From Sediminihaliea albiluteola (lineage in GTDB: Bacteria > Pseudomonadota > Gammaproteobacteria > Pseudomonadales > Halieaceae), in contig NZ_JACFXU010000013.1 in the NCBI RefSeq assembly GCF_014077625.1, positions 744,001-808,000 on the forward strand: a DNA stretch of 64,000 nt, in the 5' to 3' direction. Below, piece after piece: positions 51,319 to 57,184 of this stretch; the stretch's first letter is position 1, and every line of letters begins with the position of its first letter. The translations under genes and the position numbers were made by a program. The notes under the pieces were generated by a model, which was not told where the DNA came from, ran no database searches, and worked only from the letters and a program-made list of their open reading frames with translations.

Positions 51319-51558
51319 ATGAAAGCGGAAAGAGCAGAAGCGGGAACCCGAGTTAGTGCTACGGCAGAGGATCGCAAATATAAAGGAATAGCCCGACACC
51401 CTTTGGCCCGTAAATGGATGCTAAAACGACTGATTGAAGCGCGGGACAACCTAGAAGCGGCAAGGGATCACCAGACAGAAGTTAGATGGGCAAGTGAAGT
51501 TGAGCGCGTATCTGGTGAGCTTAGCCGCTGTGGCGTTCACCTGGGGGCAGACAAGTGA
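51319..51558 (+). CDS. small basic helical protein
   Basis: A 79-residue protein of mixed charge (KYKGIARHPLARKWMLKRLIEARDNLEAARDHQTEVRWASEVERVSGELSRCG, in pieces). It lies three bases after the coiled-coil gene and overlaps the protease gene by four bases. The N terminus contains AGTRVSATAEDRKYKG. No family is recognised. Position suggests a head-related or packaging-related role. Confidence 0.5.
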   Translation: MKAERAEAGTRVSATAEDRKYKGIARHPLARKWMLKRLIEARDNLEAARDHQTEVRWASEVERVSGELSRCGVHLGADK

Positions 51559-52088
51559 GGCTTGTAGGTCATGCGGCAGTATTCAACAGTCATAGCGTGG
51601 ACTTGGGCGGCTTCTACGAGACTATTACCCCTGGGGCCTTCGCTCGTACCCTCCGTGATGGTCATCCAATCTTTGCCGTACATCATCACAACATGGCCGA
51701 CCTACTAGGCTCTAGCCAAAGCCGAACACTGAAACTCTCAGAGGATAGCGAGGGATTGCACTTTGATCTGACATTACCTGACAGTTCACTTGGGCGGGAT
51801 ATTCACGAGCTTGTACAGCGTGGAGACCTGAACAAAATGAGTTTTTGTTTTCTTGTGAATGGCTCCGCTGGCGAAGCGTGGCACGAGGATTCAAACGGGC
51901 AGATCATTCGCACGCTAAAAGACGTAACACTAATTGAGGTATCCACAGTGGCGCGGCCAGCCTATCCCGCTAGCAGTGTAGCGGCACGATCAACGCCAGC
52001 TATTCACCAAGCCCCCAGACGCAACAAGAATGCAATGCTTAAGCGTTACATGACAGCGAGGCTAGAGGCGTCATGTGCTGCACCATAG
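51555..52088 (+). CDS. HK97-family prohead protease
   Basis: Serine protease (U35/HK97 type) of 177 residues that matures phage proheads. It begins MRLVGHAAVFNSHSVDLGGFYETITPGAFARTL, the family opening. The catalytic histidine is in FAVHHHNMADLLG (H43-H45), the serine in LNKMSFCFLV (S96), and the acidic residue probably in LIEVSTVARPAYPAS (E128). Start is GTG 51555 overlapping the preceding stop. In ordinary phages the major capsid gene follows; here a short gap and the small terminase gene follow instead. Confidence 0.9.
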   Translation: MRLVGHAAVFNSHSVDLGGFYETITPGAFARTLRDGHPIFAVHHHNMADLLGSSQSRTLKLSEDSEGLHFDLTLPDSSLGRDIHELVQRGDLNKMSFCFLVNGSAGEAWHEDSNGQIIRTLKDVTLIEVSTVARPAYPASSVAARSTPAIHQAPRRNKNAMLKRYMTARLEASCAAP

Positions 52089-52226
52089 CCACAGGCCTAT
52101 TGTTTAGACCTGGCCGTATCAAAGGTGGGAGGGGTGGTCCAAAGTCTAAAGACCTCCAACGCATGACCGTGTGGGTACTCAAATTTTCACGCGGTCACTT
52201 AAGAAATTTCAGGTAACGGTTAGAGC
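52089..52226 (+). other. 138-base non-coding gap before terS, candidate packaging site
   Basis: The only sizeable gap in the second half of the element. It contains a dyad GACCGTGTG (52165-52173) / CACGCGGTC (52188-52196; 8 of 9 bases pair) and a G-rich stretch GGTGGGAGGGGTGGTCC near 52120. Phage cos or pac sites commonly lie next to the small terminase gene, so this is a candidate; no known cos sequence was recognised. Confidence 0.35.
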
Positions 52227-52646
52227 ATGGCTGGTAGAACTAAACAACCGGACAATATAAAGCGGCTTCGTGGCACTGATCGCCCCGACCGCTCAACACC
52301 AAAACCCGCTGTAGTGCTACCACTGATCAAAGATGCACCAGCGGCCCCCGACTGGCTCCCTAACGCCCACGCGATCAAAGAATGGCACAGACTAGCCCCT
52401 ATGCTTCAGGCCACTGGCTTGCTTACTGAGGGCGGCCTAGCACCCTTAGCTCACTTGTGCGCGCTACACGGGACGATTGTTAAAGCCTACCAGGACAGAG
52501 AGACACCCAAGGGAAACATGGTGGCCCAGCTTCGCGGCTTACTTAATGACTTTGGCCTGACACCTGTGGCGATTAGCAGAGTATCAGCACCAGGAGCCAA
52601 GCCAGAGAAAGAGAACCCATTTAACCGTAATGGCAGGCGCAAATAG
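52227..52646 (+). CDS. P27-family phage terminase small subunit
   Basis: A 139-residue DNA-recognition subunit of a phage packaging terminase. It starts MAGRTKQPDNIKRLRGTDRPDRSTPKP and contains PDWLPNAHAIKEWHRLAPMLQATGLLTEGGLAPLAHLCALHGTI (in pieces) and RGLLNDFGLTPVAISRVSAP, the standard P27 layout. The expected large-subunit gene does not follow. A satellite-encoded small terminase would steer a helper phage packaging motor to the satellite genome, as known in PICI elements. Confidence 0.92.
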   Translation: MAGRTKQPDNIKRLRGTDRPDRSTPKPAVVLPLIKDAPAAPDWLPNAHAIKEWHRLAPMLQATGLLTEGGLAPLAHLCALHGTIVKAYQDRETPKGNMVAQLRGLLNDFGLTPVAISRVSAPGAKPEKENPFNRNGRRK

Positions 52647-52655
52647 TTATCCTCA

Positions 52656-52673
52656 CCCGCGGCCTAGCGCGGG
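52656..52673 (+). terminator. weak terminator-like hairpin after terS
   Basis: CCCGCG (52656-52661) pairs with CGCGGG (52668-52673) around a 6-base loop, followed by CCTTTAT. The T-run is short, so some transcription probably continues into the next genes. Confidence 0.4.
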
Positions 52674-52755
52674 CCTTTATGGATACAGCTAGGACACGGA
52701 AGCCAGCGCCGTGACATCAATAAAGACTGGCCTAATTAAAACATGGAGCAGCGCC

Positions 52756-52959
52756 ATGAATGATAAAACTCTTCCAGAAAGCACCACTAATAAAGAGCTA
52801 AAAAAGCAACTAATTGACGCTTACAAGCAGATGGATACCAAAAGCCAAGTACAGGCAACCAGAGGCCTATTAACAATGCTATCTATTAGGGTGAGCCTAC
52901 AGGAGGCGCAGCACGAACCCGCCATTAAGCCCCATAGACGCCCTATCAAAGGCGCGTGA
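52756..52959 (+). CDS. small unknown protein
   Basis: A 67-residue protein from ATG 52756 (the frame extends to 52711 without a ribosome site). MNDKTLPESTTNKELKKQLIDAYKQMDTKSQVQATRGLLTMLSIRVSLQEAQ (in pieces) is helical; the tail is basic (HRRPIKGA). It overlaps a second frame that starts at an ACG behind a strong ribosome site. No family recognised. Confidence 0.5.
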   Translation: MNDKTLPESTTNKELKKQLIDAYKQMDTKSQVQATRGLLTMLSIRVSLQEAQHEPAIKPHRRPIKGA

Positions 52960-53098
52960 CCTTGTCGCCCTACATCAATCAGTTGATTGGGACAGTCCTG
53001 CAAAAGGCGCTATCGATGGAGGTATAGCCTTGCTGGATGAAGTGCGCGAATGTATCGACAGTGCAATTAATTCTATTCATGTTCAATTAACCGAATAG
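52913..53098 (+). CDS. 61-residue frame with a strong ribosome site but an ACG start
   Basis: AGGAGG at 52901-52906 is followed after six bases by ACG (52913-52915) and a 61-codon frame ending TAG at 53098. The peptide reads TNPPLSPIDALSKARDLVAL then HQSVDWDSPAKGAIDGG and continues helical to the end, a normal protein-like composition. The best explanation is a real small gene whose ATG became ACG by one transition, or one that uses a rare start codon. It overlaps the preceding gene by 47 bases. Confidence 0.4.
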   Translation, partial: TNPPLSPIDALSKARDLVALHQSVDWDSPAKGAIDGGIALLDEVRECIDSAINSIHVQLTE

Positions 53099-53120
53099 AC
53101 GAAGCCAAAAACCTACTATA

Positions 53121-53155
53121 AACCCTGTTCAGCTGATTACTGTTCAGGGTTTTTT
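53121..53155 (+). terminator. rho-independent terminator at the end of the element's gene row
   Basis: AACCCTG (53121-53127) pairs with CAGGGTT (53145-53151), followed by a T-run to 53155. Inner bases contain TTCAG and TGTTC, extending the stem imperfectly. It closes the plus-strand operon before the right end of the element. Confidence 0.8.
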
Positions 53156-53187
53156 GTGCTCTATAAAAAAATATAACCCGCCATAAA

Positions 53188-53211
53188 GTGGTGGACCAGG
53201 TGGCGTACTAG
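53188..53211. repeat. degenerate tandem 12-bp pair near the right end, possible integrase arm sites
   Basis: GTGGTGGACCAG (53188-53199) and GTGGCGTACTAG (53200-53211) match the perfect tandem GTGGTGGACTGG pair at 46103-46126, in the same orientation. They lie about 50 bases from the right attachment site. Confidence 0.55.
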
Positions 53212-53220
53212 AAAGAAAGG

Positions 53221-53250
53221 CAAAAAAAAGCCCTGTAAAAACAAGGCTTT
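53221..53250 (-). terminator. terminator of the tRNA-Ser transcript, supplied by the element
   Basis: On the minus strand AAAGCCTTGT (53250-53241) pairs with ACAGGGCTTT (53236-53227) around TTTT, followed by a run of Ts (A-tract at 53222-53229 on the plus strand). It lies 12 bases from the tRNA 3' end and inside the integrated element. Confidence 0.8.
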
Positions 53251-53258
53251 AAAGCAAT

Positions 53259-53275
53259 AATTGGCGGTGAGGGAG
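53259..53275. repeat. right attachment site, overlapping the tRNA-Ser 3' end
   Basis: AATTGGCGGTGAGGGAG, identical to 45954-45970. On the minus strand its 14 right-hand bases are the last 14 bases of tRNA-Ser including CCA, so insertion leaves the tRNA intact. Confidence 0.9.
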
Positions 53276-53349
53276 AGATTCGAACTCTCGAACGGTTGCC
53301 CGTTACACGCTTTCCAGGCGTGCGCCTTCGACCACTCGGCCACCTCACC
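53262..53349 (-). tRNA. tRNA-Ser (anticodon GGA)
   Basis: 88-base class II tRNA. Acceptor GGTGAGG pairs with CCTCACC; the anticodon loop CTGGAAA gives GGA; the T-arm is GAGAGTTCGAATCTCTC; the 3' end CCA is encoded. The long variable arm (ACGGGCAACCGT) is typical of serine tRNAs. It is the integration site of the satellite-like element and the intact member of a tandem duplication. Confidence 0.97.
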
Positions 53350-53402
53350 AAAACTGTCCGTACGCATTGTTCGTACGGGTCTCCCTATGCAGTCACTGCG
53401 GA

Positions 53403-53645
53403 CTGTGCGGGAGAGATGAATCGCAACAGCCTAAGGGCTGCTGCGCCCCCTACGGGGCTTCGGCGCTAATGCGCCTCGTTGCAAATTGCTGTGCAATTTG
53501 TCGAACTCTCGAACGGTTGCCCGTTACACGCTTTCCAGGCGTGCGCGTTATTCGTCGCTGCGCGCCTCACCCCTTCGGGGCCGCCGTTCCGGCGTTCTCT
53601 ACGCTGGCTTTGCCAGCTGCGAGTCGACCACTCGGCCACCTCACC
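53403..53645 (-). pseudogene. second tRNA-Ser(GGA) copy split by two hairpin-rich inserts
   Basis: Minus-strand bases 53645-53624 equal the first 22 bases of the intact tRNA, and 53546-53501 equal its anticodon arm, variable arm and 5' T-arm (46 bases). They are separated by a 77-base insert (53547-53623) in the D-arm. A second 83-base insert (53418-53500) splits the T-loop, and a mutated 3' end follows (GGGAGAGAT at 53409-53417). The inserts are chains of small palindromes such as GCTGGC-TTT-GCCAGC and CAAATTGC...GCAATTTG. The flank 53646 onward repeats 53350 onward, so this is a tandem duplication with a period of 296 bases. Confidence 0.85.
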
Positions 53646-53802
53646 AAAACTGTCCGTACGCATTGTTCGTACGGGTCTCCCTATGCAGTCACTGTGGACT
53701 GTACGGGAGAGATGAATCGCAACAGCCTATGGGCTGCTGCGCCCCCTACGAGGCTTCGGCGCGGTATTCGTCGCTACGCGCCTCTCTACATCGAGGGCGC
53801 GC

Positions 53803-53831
53803 ATAATACCATAAGATGAGGGAGTTGCCAG
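53803..53831 (-). promoter_or_regulatory. probable stable-RNA promoter of the tRNA-Ser tandem
   Basis: On the minus strand CTGGCA (53831-53826), a 17-base spacer and TATTAT (53808-53803) preceded by TGG (extended -10). The GCGCGCCC discriminator that follows is the same as at the tRNA-Glu promoter in this window. No better promoter is seen between the split copy and the intact tRNA, so both are probably on one transcript. Confidence 0.5.
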
Positions 53832-53856
53832 CGCTGAGGGGAGTTTTTAGCCAATG

Positions 53857-54684
53857 CTACTGCCGATTCATCCTCGGCAGTGGCTGGCGGCCACCGGTAC
53901 TGCGAAATGGCGTGATGTCCAAGCCGCCCCGCCGCGTGTAAAAAGCTTGCACGTGGAGCTCACTGGGCTGACATACCGCTTGGAGGTCTCTGAACACTCG
54001 CTCCACACACTGTTCATGAAACTCTTGGTGATTGCGATAAGACAGTAGGTATTCCAAGAGTGACTTTGTTTCTAGCTGAGCGCCCTCCATGTGCAGCCAC
54101 AGGGTGGCCCAGTCTGGCTGGCCAGTAACGGGACAGAGCGAGCGCAACAAGTGCGTGTAGAGGGTTTGAGTGCCCGAGTCGCTGACGCAGCTTAGCTGTT
54201 CGGCTTGGGGCGCTGTTCCAGTCCAGGCCACCTCCAGTGTATCGAGGCACTCACCAGGAAGTGGCAAACCAGCTAAAGCGCTGTCGTCAACGCTAAACAA
54301 CTCTAATGCGACTTCGGCACCGGCAGCACAGCCGACATCATAACAAATGGTCGCAATAGCAGCCTCTGGACTGGTGAAGCGATGTTGGTTTAGCGAGTTA
54401 AGGTAGAGCTTGAAGGATTTTGACTCCACTAAGTTAGGACTTTCCGCTGGGACGCTAAAGCGCCCCACGAAGGCCGTGGGCCGCCCTAGCCCGTCTAGCC
54501 ATGACAGCTCATAGGCGTGCCACAGGTCCAGGCCAGTAAAAGGCAGCTCATCGCTGTTAATGCCCAGGCTCTCGCGGGCTTGGCTACGGGCAATGGGATA
54601 GAGCAACTCTGGCGCATAGTGTTCGCTGACCGGAACCTGCTGGCCAAGTAATAAAGCTTTGTCCTGCTCGGAGTTCATACTCAT
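53857..54684 (-). CDS. queF: NADPH-dependent 7-cyano-7-deazaguanine reductase
   Basis: Reduces preQ0 to preQ1 in queuosine synthesis. The 275 residues are of the bimodular gammaproteobacterial type. The N-terminal half has FVGRFSVPAESPNLVESKSFKLYLNSLNQ with the substrate-binding ESKS; the C-terminal half has the catalytic cysteine in RSLCPVTGQPDWATLWLHMEG (C184) and ESKS-like LETKSLLEYLLSYRNHQEFHEQCVERV. It overlaps the ABC permease stop by one base but its function is unrelated to that exporter as far as known. Confidence 0.95.
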   Translation of the reverse strand: MSMNSEQDKALLLGQQVPVSEHYAPELLYPIARSQARESLGINSDELPFTGLDLWHAYELSWLDGLGRPTAFVGRFSVPAESPNLVESKSFKLYLNSLNQHRFTSPEAAIATICYDVGCAAGAEVALELFSVDDSALAGLPLPGECLDTLEVAWTGTAPQAEQLSCVSDSGTQTLYTHLLRSLCPVTGQPDWATLWLHMEGAQLETKSLLEYLLSYRNHQEFHEQCVERVFRDLQAVCQPSELHVQAFYTRRGGLDITPFRSTGGRQPLPRMNRQ

Positions 54685-55457
54685 TACTGTCGCAGCCGTT
54701 TGCCGCTGCGCAGCAGATGTAAGCTGTAGAAAAAGGCCACTAAGGTAAAGCCGCCAATCATGCTAAAGGCAAAGGTTAAACTGACATCAGAAACCCCCAG
54801 CACTCCGTAGCGGAAAGCGTTAACTACATAGACCAAGGGGTTAAGCTTGGATACGCCGGCCCAAAAGTCTGGCAGCAAATCCATCGAATAAAACACACCG
54901 CCCAAGTAGATCAGCGGTGTCAGAACAAAGGTCGGTACGATGGAAATATCATCAAAGCTATTGGCATAGACCGCGTTGATAAAACCGGCCAGAGCAAAGA
55001 GCATAGAAGTCATTAACACCACGACAATCACAATCGCATAACTGTGGATATGCAAGCGGGTGAAGAATAGAGAGACCAGGGTGACAATGATCGCCACCAA
55101 CAAGCCGCGGCTCACACCGCCCAATACATAGCCCATCAGGATGACGTAACTCGGCGTGGGTGACACCAACAACTCTTCCACACTGTGGCTAAACTTAGAG
55201 CCGAAGAAAGAGGACACCACGTTGGAATAGGAGTTAGTAACAATGGCCATCATAATAAGGCCTGGCACCACAAACTCCATATAAGTAAAGCCGCCCATTT
55301 CACCGATGCGCGAGCCAATCAAAGAACCAAAGATCACAAAGTACAGGCTCATGGTGATGGCCGAGGGCAATAAGGTCTGCGGCCAGATCCGGGTATAGCG
55401 CTTAACTTCTTTGCGCAATATGGTGATAAAGGCTACATACTGTTCCGCCGGACTCAT
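54684..55457 (-). CDS. ABC-2 type exporter permease
   Basis: Inner-membrane permease of 257 residues with six hydrophobic helices, closely of the YadH type: VAFITILRKEVKRYTRIWPQTLLPSAITMSLYFVIFGSLIGSRIG, EFVVPGLIMMAIVTNSYSNVVSSFFGSKFSHSVEELLVSPTPSYVILMGYVLGGVSRGL (in pieces). It overlaps the ATPase gene by four bases and forms a two-component exporter with it. The exported substrate is unknown. Confidence 0.88.
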   Translation of the reverse strand: MSPAEQYVAFITILRKEVKRYTRIWPQTLLPSAITMSLYFVIFGSLIGSRIGEMGGFTYMEFVVPGLIMMAIVTNSYSNVVSSFFGSKFSHSVEELLVSPTPSYVILMGYVLGGVSRGLLVAIIVTLVSLFFTRLHIHSYAIVIVVVLMTSMLFALAGFINAVYANSFDDISIVPTFVLTPLIYLGGVFYSMDLLPDFWAGVSKLNPLVYVVNAFRYGVLGVSDVSLTFAFSMIGGFTLVAFFYSLHLLRSGKRLRQ

Positions 55458-56371
55458 GCTCCGCCCTCCACTAAATTAACAAACATTTCTTCTAGGCGAT
55501 TAGCGCGGTTACGCATACTACTCACTTTGATGCCGGCGGCATCGAGCTGGGCAAAGACTTCGTTGATGTGCTGCCCTTTCTCAACTTCTATTTCCATACT
55601 GTGCTCATCTTTACGCCGTGCGACAAAGCCCTGCACGGGGATTTGCTCCGGCAATTCATCTATTGTGTCGAAGATAAAGACTTCACGCTGCAGGCGCTTC
55701 AGCAGACTGCGCACTGAAGTGTTTTCAACAATCTTGCCGTGATTGATGATGGCGATGTTGCGGCACAGCGCTTCGGCTTCTTCGAGATAGTGGGTGGTAA
55801 GAATAATGGTGGTGCCGGCGGCATTAATTTTTTTCAGGAAGTCCCACATAGAGCGCCGCATTTCGATATCTACCCCAGCAGTGGGTTCATCGAGTATCAG
55901 CAGTTTGGGCTCGTGTACCAGGGCTCTGGCAATCATTAAGCGGCGCTTCATGCCACCAGACAACATACGTGCAGAGACATCGCGCTTGTCCCAGAGGCCT
56001 AACTCCCGCAGATATTTTTCCGCTCGCTGTCGGGCTATGCCAGCCGGCAGACCATAGAAACCTGCTTGGTTAATGACAATATCCAGCACTTTCTCAAAGT
56101 GATTAAAGTTAAATTCCTGCGGCACGATGCCTATGCACTTTTTAGCTGCGGGAAAATCATCATCGATGTCGATGCCAAATACTGCGACCTTGCCTGCAGT
56201 TTTAGCCACCAGAGAACAGAGCACGCCAATCGTGGTCGATTTGCCTGCGCCATTGGGGCCGAGCAAAGCAAAAAAGTCTCCTTGCTTCACTTCAAGGCTG
56301 ATGCCCTTGAGGGCCTCAAAGCCATTGTCATAAGACTTGCTGAGATTTTCGATGCTGAGAGCTGGTATCAT
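55454..56371 (-). CDS. ABC exporter ATP-binding protein
   Basis: ATPase partner of the YadH-like permease, 305 residues from ATG 56371 (MIPALSIENLSKSYDNGFEALKGISL). The frame runs on to 56518, but that would overlap the divergent gene at 56451 and adds a cysteine-rich, non-homologous N terminus. Walker A is GPNGAGKST, the signature MLSGGMKRRLMIARAL, Walker B KLLILDEPTAGVD, and the switch histidine in LTTHYLEEAE. The C-terminal 80 residues resemble the YadG tail. Translation is coupled to the permease. Confidence 0.92.
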   Translation of the reverse strand: MIPALSIENLSKSYDNGFEALKGISLEVKQGDFFALLGPNGAGKSTTIGVLCSLVAKTAGKVAVFGIDIDDDFPAAKKCIGIVPQEFNFNHFEKVLDIVINQAGFYGLPAGIARQRAEKYLRELGLWDKRDVSARMLSGGMKRRLMIARALVHEPKLLILDEPTAGVDIEMRRSMWDFLKKINAAGTTIILTTHYLEEAEALCRNIAIINHGKIVENTSVRSLLKRLQREVFIFDTIDELPEQIPVQGFVARRKDEHSMEIEVEKGQHINEVFAQLDAAGIKVSSMRNRANRLEEMFVNLVEGGA

Positions 56372-56450
56372 AGATGTCGATGTCACTAGCGAGAAAACAA
56401 GCGCTGTATTGTAACCGCAATCCCGATAAGTAACGACCGTAAGGACTCCT

Positions 56451-56837
56451 GTGCTCCCCATGAATGACCAACAATATCTGCAATATTGCATGCAGCAGTG
56501 GCAAACATTTGCCGACACCTTTGTTCAGCGCACTCGCAGCTTGGATGATCAAGAGCCACTGCGACAACTCGCACTAGCCTGCCAAGCAGCTGGCAGTGAC
56601 AGCGCAAGCCTGTATCAAGAGGGGCCCCAACTGATCTCGCGTTTATTCACCCTGTTTCCCGAGTTTGCGCCTACTGTACCCCGTGAACTGCTGTGGTTTC
56701 TCGGTGGCGAGTGCCTGCACTACATGGCCGAGGAGGAAGTGTTGGTCTATCAGCAACTCGATGAGGCCCGAGGCGAGGCAGCAGAGCGCGGTGAAGTGAT
56801 CGATTTTGAAGCAGCACGGGCCAGACTACTTAAATAA
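56451..56837 (+). CDS. PA2817-like protein of unknown function
   Basis: A 128-residue acidic helical protein. LYQEGPQLISRLFTLFPEFAPTVPRELLWFLGGECLHYMAEEEVLVYQQLDEARGEAAERGEVIDFEAARA (in pieces) resembles the conserved PRDLFWFFGGDCLHYM region I associate with Pseudomonas PA2817-family proteins. Start GTG 56451 has AAGGA five bases upstream; ATG 56460 is possible. It diverges from the ABC exporter and is followed by the tRNA promoter. Function unknown. Confidence 0.65.
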   Translation: MLPMNDQQYLQYCMQQWQTFADTFVQRTRSLDDQEPLRQLALACQAAGSDSASLYQEGPQLISRLFTLFPEFAPTVPRELLWFLGGECLHYMAEEEVLVYQQLDEARGEAAERGEVIDFEAARARLLK

Positions 56838-56869
56838 ACACAAAAAACAGATAAATTTGCGATACAGGC

Positions 56870-56905
56870 TTGACGAGACCCTCGGGTAAACCTAAAATGC
56901 GCGCC
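56870..56905 (+). promoter_or_regulatory. stable-RNA promoter for tRNA-Glu and tRNA-Gly
   Basis: TTGACG (56870-56875), a 17-base spacer and TAAAAT (56893-56898), followed by the GC-rich discriminator GCGCGCC (56899-56905). GC-rich discriminators are typical of promoters under stringent control. Confidence 0.85.
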
Positions 56906-56925
56906 TCTTGATTGAGACCTGATGC

Positions 56926-57001
56926 GTCCCCTTCGTCTAGTGGCCTAGGACACCGCCCTTTCACGGCGGTAACAGGGGTTCGAACCCCCTAGGGGACGCC
57001 A
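56926..57001 (+). tRNA. tRNA-Glu (anticodon TTC)
   Basis: 76 bases with encoded CCA. Acceptor GTCCCCT pairs with AGGGGAC; the anticodon loop CTTTCAC gives TTC; the T-arm is CAGGGGTTCGAACCCCCT. It is the first gene of a two-tRNA transcript. Confidence 0.97.
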
Positions 57002-57013
57002 CTCAATCAAACT

Positions 57014-57089
57014 GCGGGAATAGCTCAGTTGGTAGAGCGCAACCTTGCCAAGGTTGAGGTCGCCGGTTCGAACCCGGTTTCCCGCTCCA
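57014..57089 (+). tRNA. tRNA-Gly (anticodon GCC)
   Basis: 76 bases with encoded CCA. Acceptor GCGGGAA pairs with TTCCCGC; the anticodon loop TTGCCAA gives GCC; D-arm AGCTCAGTTGGTAGAGC is standard. It lies 12 bases after tRNA-Glu and is followed directly by a short T-tract. Confidence 0.97.
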
Positions 57090-57184
57090 ATTTTTCTCTC
57101 ACTCCCCTCCCCTAAAAAAACCTTAAACTGTCTTTATCTATCACTTGCGTACTGTTATCACTAAGGCAGTGGTCACTTCAGTGA

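Larger units (their letters stand above)
45954..53275 (+). mobile_element. 7.3-kb phage-satellite-like integrative element in tRNA-Ser(GGA)
   Basis: Bounded by a 17-bp direct repeat (45954-45970 and 53259-53275). All genes point the same way and are tightly packed: integrase, unknown, AlpA regulator, zinc-finger-like protein, two winged-helix-like proteins, several tiny proteins, a coiled-coil protein, an HK97-type prohead protease and a P27-type small terminase, closed by a terminator at 53121-53155. It has phage packaging and head-maturation functions but no large terminase, portal, major capsid, tail or lysis genes. That is the expected content of a satellite that parasitises a helper phage. 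A decayed prophage is less likely, because the genes are intact, overlapping and co-oriented. Confidence 0.85.

Noticed and set aside
45954-53275. Ordinary degraded prophage remnant
   Set aside because: Genes are intact, co-oriented, overlapping and ended by a terminator, with paired attachment sites; selective loss of every structural gene while keeping protease and TerS fits a satellite better.
53367-53819. Frames of 65-150 codons over the tRNA-Ser duplication
   Set aside because: They lie on palindromic inserts and tRNA sequence; no coding signal.
56372-56518. N-terminal extension of the ABC ATPase
   Set aside because: It would overlap a divergent gene, is cysteine-rich and unlike the family; ATG 56371 begins at the canonical domain.
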